A stretch of DNA of 64,000 nucleotides, from positions 6,758,001 to 6,822,000 of the forward strand of contig JBBMOL010000016.1 in assembly GCA_037954665.1 (NCBI GenBank), given 5' to 3'. Within the stretch, counting starts at the first letter, position 1; the number at the start of each line of letters is the position of its first letter. The DNA is from Laguncularia racemosa (lineage: Eukaryota > Streptophyta > Magnoliopsida > Myrtales > Combretaceae). Below, one piece after another: positions 49,074 to 61,000 of the stretch. A model generated the notes under the pieces. It saw only the letters and a program-made list of their open reading frames with translations. It was not told the DNA's origin and did no database searches. Position numbers and translations under genes: made by a program.

Positions 49074-52000
49074 ATGCAATCGGGCGGTGGAGGTAGTGGG
49101 CCCAGCCGGAATCCGGCGGGTCGGGCACCGTCATCGTCTTCGGCAGCGGCGTCGCCGTCTTCTTCTTCTTCTAATGCGCATTTAGGGTTTGATTCAGTAC
49201 AGCAACAGCAGCAGCAAGGACTGTTAGGGTCTAGGCAGGTAAAGAAGAAAGTTTTGAAATTTCAGTTATGGGTAGTTGCTAAATTTCAGTTTGATTGGTT
49301 GGAATTTGTCTTATCTGTTGACTTGATGAGATCAAGGTTGTTGTTTTGTCCTTTTTGTCAGCATGATGTAATGTGAAATGAATGTTGGAATGTAATCTGT
49401 GTTTATTTCTGTTTGTGGGTTGTGTTGTTTGGCATTAATTATGTGTACTTGAAGTTCTAATTGATTTTTTTTTTTTTTTTGAAATTTTGATTTTTATTAC
49501 TCGAATTAAGGAAGTGTGGTGTTGGAAACTAGTTTATGTTAGAGGAAGACATGTATTTCGTAAGGAAAGGAGAACGATAAATTACACATGTTGGATTTGT
49601 GTGCCATTTGTAAGTCGTTTACTTGTTTGACTATTGGTCCCACTTACCTTTTTGCGAGGATTGTACTTTTGGCATTTGTATGTGCTGTACTTTTGTATTA
49701 GTTTTCAAGGTTGATAGTAGTAATTATATAATTATGGACATTATTGCATTTTGCATTGAGAGTATTACTGGATGCACTTATGCCGTCCGCTGTGCTGTCC
49801 TTGATCTTGGAATCAGTGGATTTGTTGCTTTTGCTGACAATGCCTCTTCTTTAGTTCTTGATTTGAATGATATATCGGAGTCTGGATTGTATGGATCTCT
49901 TTGGTGGTTAACTGAAACTTATCAAAGTGTGTATGCTGTGCTCTGAATTTGGAGTATTGGAAAGAGATGCTAATATCAACAAGAGTAGTGATTATGTGTT
50001 TGATCAGTATCTTGGCTGTCAGATGTTTCCTTAGCTTTATGATTATAATGAACCAGACATGCCATTGACCATTGGTATGCAATAAACAAAAGAAAAAAGT
50101 GATTTGTAATATTCACTCATATCCAATCGCATGCATCCTTGGAGGCAGGGAACCAAATCCCATGTCTGATTATTCTCAAGAGCACCAGTTCTTCTTCCAT
50201 TGCATTCCATCAAATAAGATGATATATTGTCTCATGAATTGACTCTGGAAGGGAGTAGTTTCCAAGAGAGCAAATAAATGAAAGTGCAGAAGACAAACCA
50301 TCGTAATTAACAAAATGAGAAACGTGATATCTAGGGCAATGATGCTTACCTTTATGAAGCGCAGGAAGATGAAAATGATGATTACCTTTATGAAGCGCAG
50401 GAAGATGAAAATGATGATTACCTTTATGAAGCGCAGGAAGATGAAAATCATTAATGGGCTCATGAATGTCATGATTTATGGGTGAGAGGACTGATTAAGT
50501 AGAAGACAGAACTTTCCTTGGGACATTTAATATATGTGCCCAGCCTAAAGAAGGCACTTGGGGGGTGGTGGGTGGGGTGGGGTGTGGAGGTGGAGGTGGA
50601 GGTGGAGGTGTTCATGTTGATGGTGCAGGGGAGGTGAAGGGTTCTCGTAGATAACATCCTCATCACTATTGGATGAAGGTACATACCGGGACAATTGAAA
50701 AATAGAGCAGGCTTAAAGGTGGCATTTTTTGGTAAGTAAGTAATTGTATTAAGTAAAAAGAGAATGTACAACAGCTAAATAGGGAAAAGGGCTATAGCAA
50801 AATTCAGTCATAAAACTAGAATTTTACAAAAAATTGTATGAAAACTTGAATCAAGGTACAAAAAGCTTAGAGTAAACTAAAATCCGTCTAGCTAGAGACA
50901 TTAGCGACGGCATCAGAGATCCAAGATGAGTCAAAGTTCCTTGTTCTTCATATGCAGTATATTATTGCTGCAAAGGCTACTCTCCATGATGGGACCAAAG
51001 GATTGCTTGGAGGTGCTGAGTGCATTAGGCTAGTGGATGCATTTTACCAAGATAAGAAGGATGGTGGGCATTTTAGCTCCACCAAAACTTTTATCCACAC
51101 TTGTGTAGCGAACGGGCAATCAAAGAATAGGTGGTCATGGTTTTCTTGCCCAGCTAAACAATAGCATGTAGTTGAGGTGGTCACTTCCCAATTGTTAAGT
51201 TTATTCAAGGTGTGTAATTTCCTTTTCCAAGCTAGTCATAGGATAAATGAGTGGCGTGGTATGGAGTATTTGCTCCAAATCACCTTGGACCAAGGGACAA
51301 AGCCATTGTGCGGTGTTAAAGGATTTGCTTAAAGGTCACATTAGTTGAGACAAGATTTTGATTTAACTTATAAGAATAACAAGGATCAACAAACATGTGT
51401 CTTTGTGATTTAGGATCCAACTTACTCAAACACAAGCAAATATCCTTTACAAAAAAAGTGCAGCTGAGCAAAGAAAACGAGGGTTGATTGGATATGAAAT
51501 TGTCATGCATTAGCTAGGCTCAAGCTCACAATACAAAGTCATCCTTTTTGAGTGTGTTTACGTGTGCAAGAAGAAAAGAAGCTTCTGATATCTTTTGCTG
51601 TTATATGTTGTGTATGGTGGTTGAAATATGTGTCTGTTAATTTCTGTTGTTGTTCTGTGGGTCATGTAGTCGGTGGTTATGGGGTCAGTCATGTGGTTCT
51701 GGCAGCGGGAATTAAGGAGTGGCAGGGTAGTGGGAATTAAGGAGTGGTAGTTGTTTAACTTCTATACCACCATGTATGTGAACAAAAAGGAGCTTGGGCT
51801 CCAAGAAGGGAATTAAGTTCAGTTTTATCTCAATTTGGGTTTTCAACCAGGGCTTGTTAGGTTCTTTCTAACAACCCCAAAACAATATTTAGTCACAGGG
51901 AAACATGGAAGGAAAAAACTTAGACTATGAATAGAACCTGATTTCATTGTTAATAGACCAAGTACTTGAGCCTATACACGATCCTATAATAGAAACATTA

Positions 52001-55000
52001 TGTGGAATCTTTCCTTGCTGAGTTGAAGATGGTAAATGATTAATGTGAAAAAAAAGCTGTGAAAATGGAATTCCCCTTATGTGGAATCTTTCCTTGCTGA
52101 GTTGAAGATGGTAAGTGATTAATGTGAAAAAAAGCTGTGAAAACGGAATTCCCCTAGAATGTCTTAGGAATATGTGCGTGGAATAGTAGTGTTTGTGCCA
52201 CTTCAATTAAATAACTTTTTTTTTTCAGCCTTCCATTTTGTCAAGGGGTGTTTGATCATGAGGATTGATGGATAATGTCATCGTGGGCATAAACACGTCT
52301 AAAGATGAGGAAAAATATTCCTCTGCATCATCACTTTGAATTACTCGAATGGATGCATGAAATTGAGTTTTGATTTTGAGTACAGAAGGCATGAAGTAGG
52401 GAAAATAACTCAAATCGTGATTTCATAAAATAAATCCAAGTTGCATGAGAATAATCATCAACAAAGGAAGCAAAATAATGAAAACCAAGCTTTGACATAG
52501 TTGACCATAAGTTGCATGAGAATAATCATCAACAAAGGAAGCAAAATGATGAAAACCAAGCTTTGACATAGTTGAACATGGACTTCAAATATCAGAATGG
52601 ACTATAGCAAAAGGAGTAGAATCTCGTCTATTGACTTGAGGATTATGAATAAAATGATGGTGTTTGTAAACTGACCCGGCTTACATTCCAGACTTCACAA
52701 AACTTTGACTCAACTTCTTTCAGAAGAGGGAGAGAGGGATGGCCCAGTTGACGATGAATCTATAAAGGAGTCACTAGTATATAAGGTAAGAAATAGCCGT
52801 TTCATCATCCAATACATAAAGGCCTTTAGATCAGCCTCTACCAATAATCTTCTTCATCATAGGTTCTGGAAACTCAGAATATTCAGAAAAGAATGAGACA
52901 CAACACTTATAATCATGCCAAAGTTTGTTCATTAGTAGTATATTATATAGAAAATGTGGGAGACATGAGAGAGAGGACAAAAACAAAGGCTTGGTAGGTT
53001 GAGCAGACTTGATTTAACAGCAACAGATGAGCCATTGGCAAGGGTAATATTGGGGTGGGGAATACATTATAGATAAAGGTGTTAAACTGCCTCTGTCACC
53101 CAACATATGAGCAGAAGCATCAGAGTTGACTATCCTTGTATGCTTGGATGTAGAAAAACAGACAATAGTTTAACCTCTTTGGACAAGATTAGCACTAGAA
53201 GAAGAAGATGATGGCTTGGAGATCTGCAAATTTGTCATTATGGAGAGAGGAATCCATGCAAAATGACGTGAGTATAATTTGTCATCCGGAAATATTAGAG
53301 GATTCATTCTTTTTCTGCCAACTTTTTTCTAAATGGAGGAGCAACAAGGAGTTCTTACCCAAAATTTGAGTGAAATTGTCAAAAAGTCTTATTTTATTTA
53401 GTGGACAAAAATTGTCATAAAGTCGCTAGAGGACGATAGTTTGTATAAATCTGACATTTTATCCAAAAAAGACATTAGTTTGTCTCAAAATATAAGAAAA
53501 CCAATGCAACCAGTTCGATGGCTGTAGAAAAAGGGTGACTAGCTGGCAACCACCATAGAGATACCTCCCCTAGATGGCATTCACTAGGCATGCAACAATG
53601 ACCACCAATAGAGATGACACCCCCTAGGCTTGCATTTACAAGGCATGTGATTACCAGTTTGACATTGACCTCCACATGGGTGGACACCTCCAATAGATGC
53701 AACCACCAACAGCTGGAATCTGGACTGTCTCCTTGCCATCACTACCTCACCAACCGACCTCCTCTAACCCTAACCTCAACTGTAGGTTAGCAGTAGTTTC
53801 TCGCTCTCTCTCTCATCACCCCCCCCCCCCCCCTTCTCTCCTTTTTTCCTTTCTTCCTTTTTCTTGTTTTGTTTGTTTAAGTCTCCAATACCATGATATA
53901 CAATAAATAAATGAAAGAAATGATGCTTGTATATTGTGCAATGGCCATAGTTTCTCGTTCTCTCTCTCTCTTTCTCTCTACCCCCCCTCCCCCCCTCTCT
54001 CTCTCCTTTTGCTTTTCTTCCTTTTTCTTGTTTTGTTTTGTTTTGTTTGTTTGAGTCTCCAATACCATGATAGACGATAAGTAAATGAAAGAAATGATGT
54101 TTGTATATTGTGCAATGCCCATAACTATGGGCATCTCAATATATATAGGTACACATATCTATAGGTATATAATATATATATATATATTATATACACACAT
54201 TTGCAATGTGAGACTAGACACATTATATTTTAACCAGAATATTTCAATAATCATTGTTGTTATTGTTATCTATGATGTCTTAAACAGTTAATCTAGCTGT
54301 CCTGTCTTATCTTACAAAGATTGGGATGCTCAAGTGAGGAGTTTTCTATGGTTTAGGTTAAATAGAGTTATTTTTGGACTATGAAGAATGCTTGTTATAC
54401 TTGTGTACTATCTTATTATTCCTACATTCTTTGAACTGTATATATATTAACACGCACAATGTTAATTTATCACTCATTTGTGTCATTGTTCCATTAACAT
54501 GCGAACATTTTATTTGCACCAACCTTTTAGAGTAGCAACAGTATGTGCTGCACTTATTCATTAATTTTTTATTGTGATTCCTCGGAAAAATTTCACAAGT
54601 GGCAACTTCCTTTCAATATTTCTCAAATCATCTTGCCCTTTCATGAATGTGGTTGCTGATGGATTTCTTGGTATAATTGATATTCCAGTTTCTACAGCAG
54701 CAGTTTCTTAGAAAACCTGAAGGAAATGAAAACTTTCTAGCATATCAACCTGGTGGCCTGCAAGGAATTCTTGGAGGCAGCAATGTGTCTTCTTCTCCTG
54801 GCTCCATTCAAGCGCCCCAACAATCTCGAAAGTTTGTTGATATGGCTCAACATCAGGCTTCATCACAGGATGGACCAATTCGAAGACCTGGGCCTGACCA
54901 ACAAATTCTCAATCCAGTTCACCAAGCTTATCTTCAATACGCATTTCAGGATCCACAGAAGGCTGCCCTATTAATGCAATCATCACAACAAGCTAAGCCA

Positions 55001-58000
55001 GAGATGTTTGGGCTTTTATCTGGAAAGGATCAAGAAGTTCGGATGAGCAACTTAAAACTGCAGGAACTGAATGCCATGCAGGCGGCTAATCAGGCTCAGG
55101 CTATGTCAAAGAATTCATCTGATCGTTTTGCTGGTGGTGAAAAACAATTAGCACATATGTTTTCACAGGGCTCTGACCAAAGAAATGAGCCAAGGCCATC
55201 AACCCTACCAACTGCTATGGCACAATTGACTCCAGCTAACATGATGAGGCCTCCTCAAGGTATGCAAACTCAACAAAGTGCACAGAACATGTCAAACCAG
55301 CTGACAGCACAGATGCAGGTGGTGCAAGCTTGGGCACTGGAGAACAATATTGATCTTACACAACCTGCAAATGCAAGCATGATGACACAGCTCTTTCCAG
55401 TAATGCAGCAGGCTAGGATGGCTGCACAGCAGAAGGCCAGTGAAAACAATTCTAGTGCACATTCATCAATGACCCCAGTCTCAAAACCACAAGCTGCTTC
55501 TCCATCAGTTGCAAGTGAGAGCTCTTCACATGCTAATTCCCCAAATGATGTTCCTGGTCAACCAGGATCAGCAAAGGCTAGGCATGGGAATCCTTCTGGC
55601 CTCTTTGGATCTGGTTCAGGTTCTACAATTGTCAACAATAACACCATGATGATGCAACAATTTCCAGGCCATGGGAGAGAGAACCAGACACCCTCAGGAA
55701 AATCTGTTGGTATCGGGAATGGAATGCTGCCCATGCTGCCTCCTCAACAATCAGCAAATGCAAGCCAGGGTGTGGATCAATCTGCGCAAGCAAAAAATCC
55801 TTTCAGTGGGTCTGAACCCACACAACTGCAGCATCTCAGACAGTTGAATCGATCATCACCACAATCTTCAGTTCCGTCAATTGATGGTGGTTCAACTAGC
55901 CATCCTGGCTCCCAAGGTGGAACTCCTGTACAGAACCCCCAGCAGCAGGTTGGCTTTACCAAACAGCAACTACATGTGCTTAAAGCTCAAATATTGGCAT
56001 TCAGACGGCTAAAGGTATGTATTGCTGTACCTGTCTTTCTCTCATATGCAAGATTGCACAAATTTGTAAACAGATATGCTTGCCTGAGCTAATGCCCATT
56101 GATATGCATGTATGTGATCTCTATCGTAATACTTAATGGAAAGTTCTAATTTTTTTTTTTTTTTTGGGTAAGTAAAGTTCTAATTTCTTAGGCTGTTAGC
56201 CCGTTCTCTGATTTGTATGTTGTAATTCTGCCAGAAAGGAGAAGGTACTCTTCCACAGGAACTTCTCCGAGCTATTGCTCCACCACCCCTGGAAGTTCAG
56301 CTGCAACAGCAGTTAGCTCCTGCAACAGGGAACAATCAAGATAGATCTGCCGGTAAACTCACAGAAGATGCTGTGAGGATACCAGAGTCTACAGAGAATA
56401 ATGCTCAGAATTCGCAGTCACTCCAAGCCCAACGCTCTTCCAGGGAGCAAGCTACTGAAGCTGAGGAGAAGGAGTCTGTATCCATGGTTCAGTCCCAAAA
56501 TGTTGCATCTGCCAGGAAGGAACAGTCACCTGGAGTGTCTACTGGAAAAGAAGAGCAGCTGGCAACTGTCTTAGTCAAGCCAGATCAGGATTCTGAGCGT
56601 GGGGTGCAGTCAACTCCTGTCAGGAATGAGTTTTCAGTTGATAAGGGAAAGGCTGTTGTATCTCAAGTTGCTGATGCTGCACAAAGTAAGAAACCTGCAC
56701 AAGCAAGTGGGCCTCCCCAACCAAAGGATCCTGGCTCAGCTAGGAAGTACCATGGTCCGTTGTTCGATTTCCCCTTTTTCACAAGGAAACATGACTCTTT
56801 TGCTTCATCGGCCATTCTTAGCAACAATAATAATCTCACACTATCATATGATGTCAAAGATCTTCTTTTTGAGGAAGGTCTAGAAGTGCTGAAGAAGAAA
56901 CGAGCACAGAATCTTATGAAGATTGGTGGTTTGCTGGCAGTAAATCTAGAAAGGAAGAGGATTCGGCCAGATCTTGTTCTACGCTTGCAAATAGAAGAGA
57001 AAAAACTCCGCCTTTCTGATCTACAGGCACGGTTAAGGGATGAAGTTGACCAACAACAACAGGAAATAATGGCAATGCCTGACAGGCCATACCGGAAATT
57101 TGTTCGGTTGTGTGAGCGTCAGCGCATGGATCTTATGCGTCAAGTACAGGCCACTCAAAAGGCTTTGAGAGAAAAACAACTCAAATCCATTTTTCAATGG
57201 CGTAAGAAGCTCCTTGAAGCTCACTGGGCTATCCGGGATGCACGCACTGCACGTAACAGAGGTGTTGCAAAATATCATGAGAGAATGTTGAGGGAGTTTT
57301 CGAAAAGGAAGGATGATGATCGGAATAAGAGGATGGAGGCTCTGAAGAATAATGATGTGGAAAGATACAGAGAGATGTTGATGGAGCAGCAGACTACTGT
57401 TCCTGGTGATGCTGCCGAGAGATATGCTGTTCTGTCATCGTTTCTGACTCAGACAGAAGAATACCTTCAGAAGCTTGGAGGTAAGATAGCAGCAACAAAG
57501 AATCAACAAGAAGTGGAGGAGGCAGCCAATAATGCTACTGTTGCTGCACGATTGCAGGTATCATATCACCTTTTTTCTGCATGTTTTCATACTACCTCCT
57601 GTCTTGCTGATTTGAATATTTGCGGTCATTATCATATGCTTGTGCATAGAACCTCTGGACCTTATATTTTGTTACTATTATATTGAATAAAGGGACTGTC
57701 TGAGGAAGAAGTTAGAGCAGCAGCAGCATGTGCTGGAGAGGAAGTGATGATACGCAATCACTTCATGGAAATGAATGCCCCTAAGGACAGTTCATCTGTG
57801 AGCAAGTAAGCCAGGATTTACTACTTGAGTTTCTTATATGATTGTCTCTTTGCTTAATAAACAATTCAGCCAATATATTTTCATCATGTATGTCTCGTTG
57901 GGCAACTGTAATTGGATTACCCTTCTTTTCTGGGTTTTCATGGGTTTCCTTAGGCTTTAGGACAGGAGTAGGACGAGTAATTTTCTTGGTTACTCATTGC

Positions 58001-61000
58001 AATCCTGCATTTGTGAATCACAAATTAAGTTATCGGGATCTTTCTTGGAACATATCGAACCAAGGGTATTTGATTTTTTTATGTAAATCAAAAGAGTTAT
58101 GGTTATGGTTTAACTATCCAAAAAGCCATGGTTTCAATTTACATGCAGTCAAAATGTGGTTTTGACAAATGTTTCTTCTCCTTAATGTTGACAGATACTA
58201 CAGTCTTGCACATGCTGTTAATGAACGGGTTGTGAGGCAACCTTCAATGCTGCGGGCTGGAACCTTGAGGGACTACCAACTAGTAGGCCTTTTCTGTGCT
58301 GTTTTATAATATTTATTGTCCTTTTCATTCTCCTTATCCTTGTTAAACCTTTCCTTGCTGTGCAGGTTGGTTTACAATGGATGCTTTCCTTGTACAATAA
58401 TAAACTAAATGGTATCCTGGCAGATGAGATGGGCCTTGGCAAGACAGTGCAGGTGAGCTTTATCACTTCATTGTTGTATTTCTTGCTTGCTTATATAGAA
58501 CACTATATTGGCACTTATGAAAGTTTTTCATAGCATGCATGCTTTCTTAGTGAAATATTCATCAGACTCCCTGTATGCCCCTTTGTTGTGAGATAAACCA
58601 TGATAGCATTCTGGATGGCGCTTTATTACTTTTTTAATCAATTCTTGACTGTATATTCTATGAAAGCAGGTGATGGCATTGATTGCATATTTGATGGAAT
58701 TCAAGGGAAACTATGGACCTCATCTCATAATAGTTCCAAATGCTGTCTTGGTGAACTGGAAGGTTTGTTTCCTTTGTTCTTCATGAAGCAGTATAACAGT
58801 GACTTCTTCCCTTTGCTTTACAGGCAGTTTTTTTTTTTTTGGTGACAAGTACTTTATTGGACATGCTAACTCTAAATTTTTTCAGAGTGAGTTCTACAAT
58901 TGGTTGCCTTCAGTTTCTTGCATTTTCTATGTTGGTAGCAAGGACCAAAGGTCAAAATTATTTACTCAGGTAAACACTTGTGTTTCAGTTTTGTTGTTGC
59001 ATTGTTATGCAGCTAAATAATGTTTTTTATTGTTCCTGTACAGGAGGTTGTCGCTATGAAGTTTAATGTGCTTGTGACCACTTATGAATTTATTATGTAT
59101 GACCGGTCCAAACTTTCAAAAGTTGATTGGAAGTATATCATAATTGATGAGGCACAGAGAATGAAAGACAGGGAATCGGTTTTAGCACGTGATCTTGATA
59201 GATATCGCTGCCAGAGGCGTCTTCTTCTAACTGGAACACCTTTGCAGGTTTGTATGGACTGTTAGGTGGTTTTTGTTGCCACAAGTTATATATTTCAAAT
59301 ATTGTTCTGGAAATGTTTAGCTGGTTCCTTGGATCATTGAATTTTCTCAACTTACTTACATGTGTATAACTTGTAATGAAAAAAAAAAAATTGTTTAATA
59401 TATGATCCATGTTGATTTTATGCTGTTGCAGTGCAACAAATATATAGTATTTTGTTGCATTATGTTTTCCTGTCTCTTGCATGGATGAAAGGATTGCTAG
59501 ATGAGATAGTTTTTGATTTGTGACGGCTTTGCTTGGCCCTTGAAACCAGTAGTTTTAGAGATTCTTATCTTGTCTAAGTCCTGACAGTTGTAGGTATTAA
59601 GGCTATGAGTGGTGAAAATGAGTACATTTTTGCTCTAAATCTGCATGTGTTTGGGAAAATAGCCCATAGAATGCTCTTACTCTATGCTATCTGTTGCAGA
59701 ATGATTTGAAAGAATTGTGGTCTCTATTAAATCTGCTCCTACCAGAGGTTTTTGATAATCAGAAAGTATTCCATGACTGGTTTTCGAAACCTTTCCAAAA
59801 GGAAGGCCCCACTCCAACTCAGAATCCAGAGGATGACTGGCTTGAGACGGAGAAGAAAGTAATTGTCATCCATAGGCTTCATCAAATTCTGGAGCCATTT
59901 ATGCTTAGACGCCGTGTTGAAGATGTGGAAGGCGCGCTTCCCCCTAAGGTATACAATCATGGAAATGATCTTCTATGCCGAATTATTGCATCCTGTTGCT
60001 GATAATATCTTTCTTGCAGGTTTCCATAGTTCTTCGGTGTAAAATGTCTGCAATTCAGAGTGCCATATATGATTGGATTAAATCTACAGGAACTTTACGA
60101 GTAGACCCAGAAGATGAGAGGCGTAGGGTTCAAAAAAACCCAATATACCAGGCTCGGGTTTACAAACCTCTAAATAACAGATGTATGGAGCTTCGTAAAA
60201 CATGTAATCACCCTTTGCTGAACTACCCATACTTCAGTGATCTCTCAAAAGATTTCCTTGTGAAATCTTGTGGGAAGCTGTGGATCTTGGATAGGATCCT
60301 TATAAAACTGCAAACAACGGGGCACCGTGTGCTGCTTTTCAGTACAATGACAAAACTTCTTGACATATTGGAGGAGTACCTGCAATGGAAGAGACTTGTT
60401 TACAGACGTATTGATGGAACAACTAGCTTGGAAGATCGTGAATCAGCTATTGTGGACTTCAACAGCCCTGATTCAGATTGCTTTATCTTTTTGCTTAGTA
60501 TTCGCGCGGCTGGACGGGGTCTTAATCTCCAGTCTGCTGATACTGTCATTATATATGATCCTGATCCCAATCCTAAAAATGAGGAACAAGCTGTTGCAAG
60601 AGCTCACCGAATTGGACAGACCAGGGAAGTGAAAGTAATATATATGGAAGCAGTTGTTGGCAAAATTTCCAGCCACCAAAAAGAGGATGAATTACGGAGT
60701 GGTGGTATAGTTGATATGGAGGATGACCTTGCAGGAAAGGATAGATATATGGGATCCATTGAGAGCCTCATAAGGAATAATATTCAACAGTATAAGATTG
60801 ACATGGCTGATGAGGTCATCAATGCTGGTCGTTTTGACCAGAGGACCACTCATGAAGAGCGACGCTTAACTCTAGAGACATTATTACATGATGAGGAGAG
60901 ATACCAAGAAACAGTGCATGATGTTCCTTCCCTGCAGGAGGTGAACCGAATGATAGCTAGGAGTGAGGAAGAAGTTGAGCTATTTGATCAAATGGATGAA

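Larger units (their letters stand above)
51320..54067 (-). mobile_element. Ty1/copia retrotransposon remnant, antisense in BRM intron 1
   Basis: In copia order on the minus strand: primer site TGGTATTGGAGAC (54055-54067) next to an LTR end in CTATCA; protease RIVNSDASAHMLGD near 53130 (DSGAS expected); a GAG-pre-integrase remnant near 52720; integrase VNRRDSTPFAIVHSDI near 52610, GFHHFASFVDDYSHATW near 52460-52560, and RVIQSDDAEEYFSS near 52330. An RT-proximal trace, with low certainty, lies near 51330-51500. Multiple stops. Reverse transcriptase proper and the 3' LTR were not found. Confidence 0.75.
49239..54688 (+). other. BRM intron 1 (5450 bp), loaded with transposon debris
   Basis: Bounded by GT at 49239 and CAG ending at 54688, phase 0. 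Contains a 36-bp tandem repeat (50346-50453), a LINE 3' fragment (50725-51310), a Ty1/copia remnant with several internal duplications (about 51320-54067) and LTR-like DNA beyond it. All recognisable transposon pieces are antisense to BRM. Confidence 0.8.

Noticed and set aside
48763..49134. 123-codon minus-strand frame overlapping the BRM start
   Set aside because: Low-complexity Pro/Ser/Lys composition caused by CT- and T-rich leader DNA; antisense to BRM exon 1.
50346..50453. CRISPR-like array
   Set aside because: Units are directly adjacent with no spacers, and the DNA is plant nuclear. It is a minisatellite.
53819..54000. Poly-C/CT tracts as G-quadruplex or origin signals
   Set aside because: They belong to a tandemly duplicated, low-complexity part of the copia leader. 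Nothing beyond composition supports a function.
58823..58870. Poly-T followed by GGTGACAAGTACTTT in BRM intron 7 as another LINE tail
   Set aside because: It resembles a LINE end loosely, but I could not find matching flanking duplications, so I left it out.
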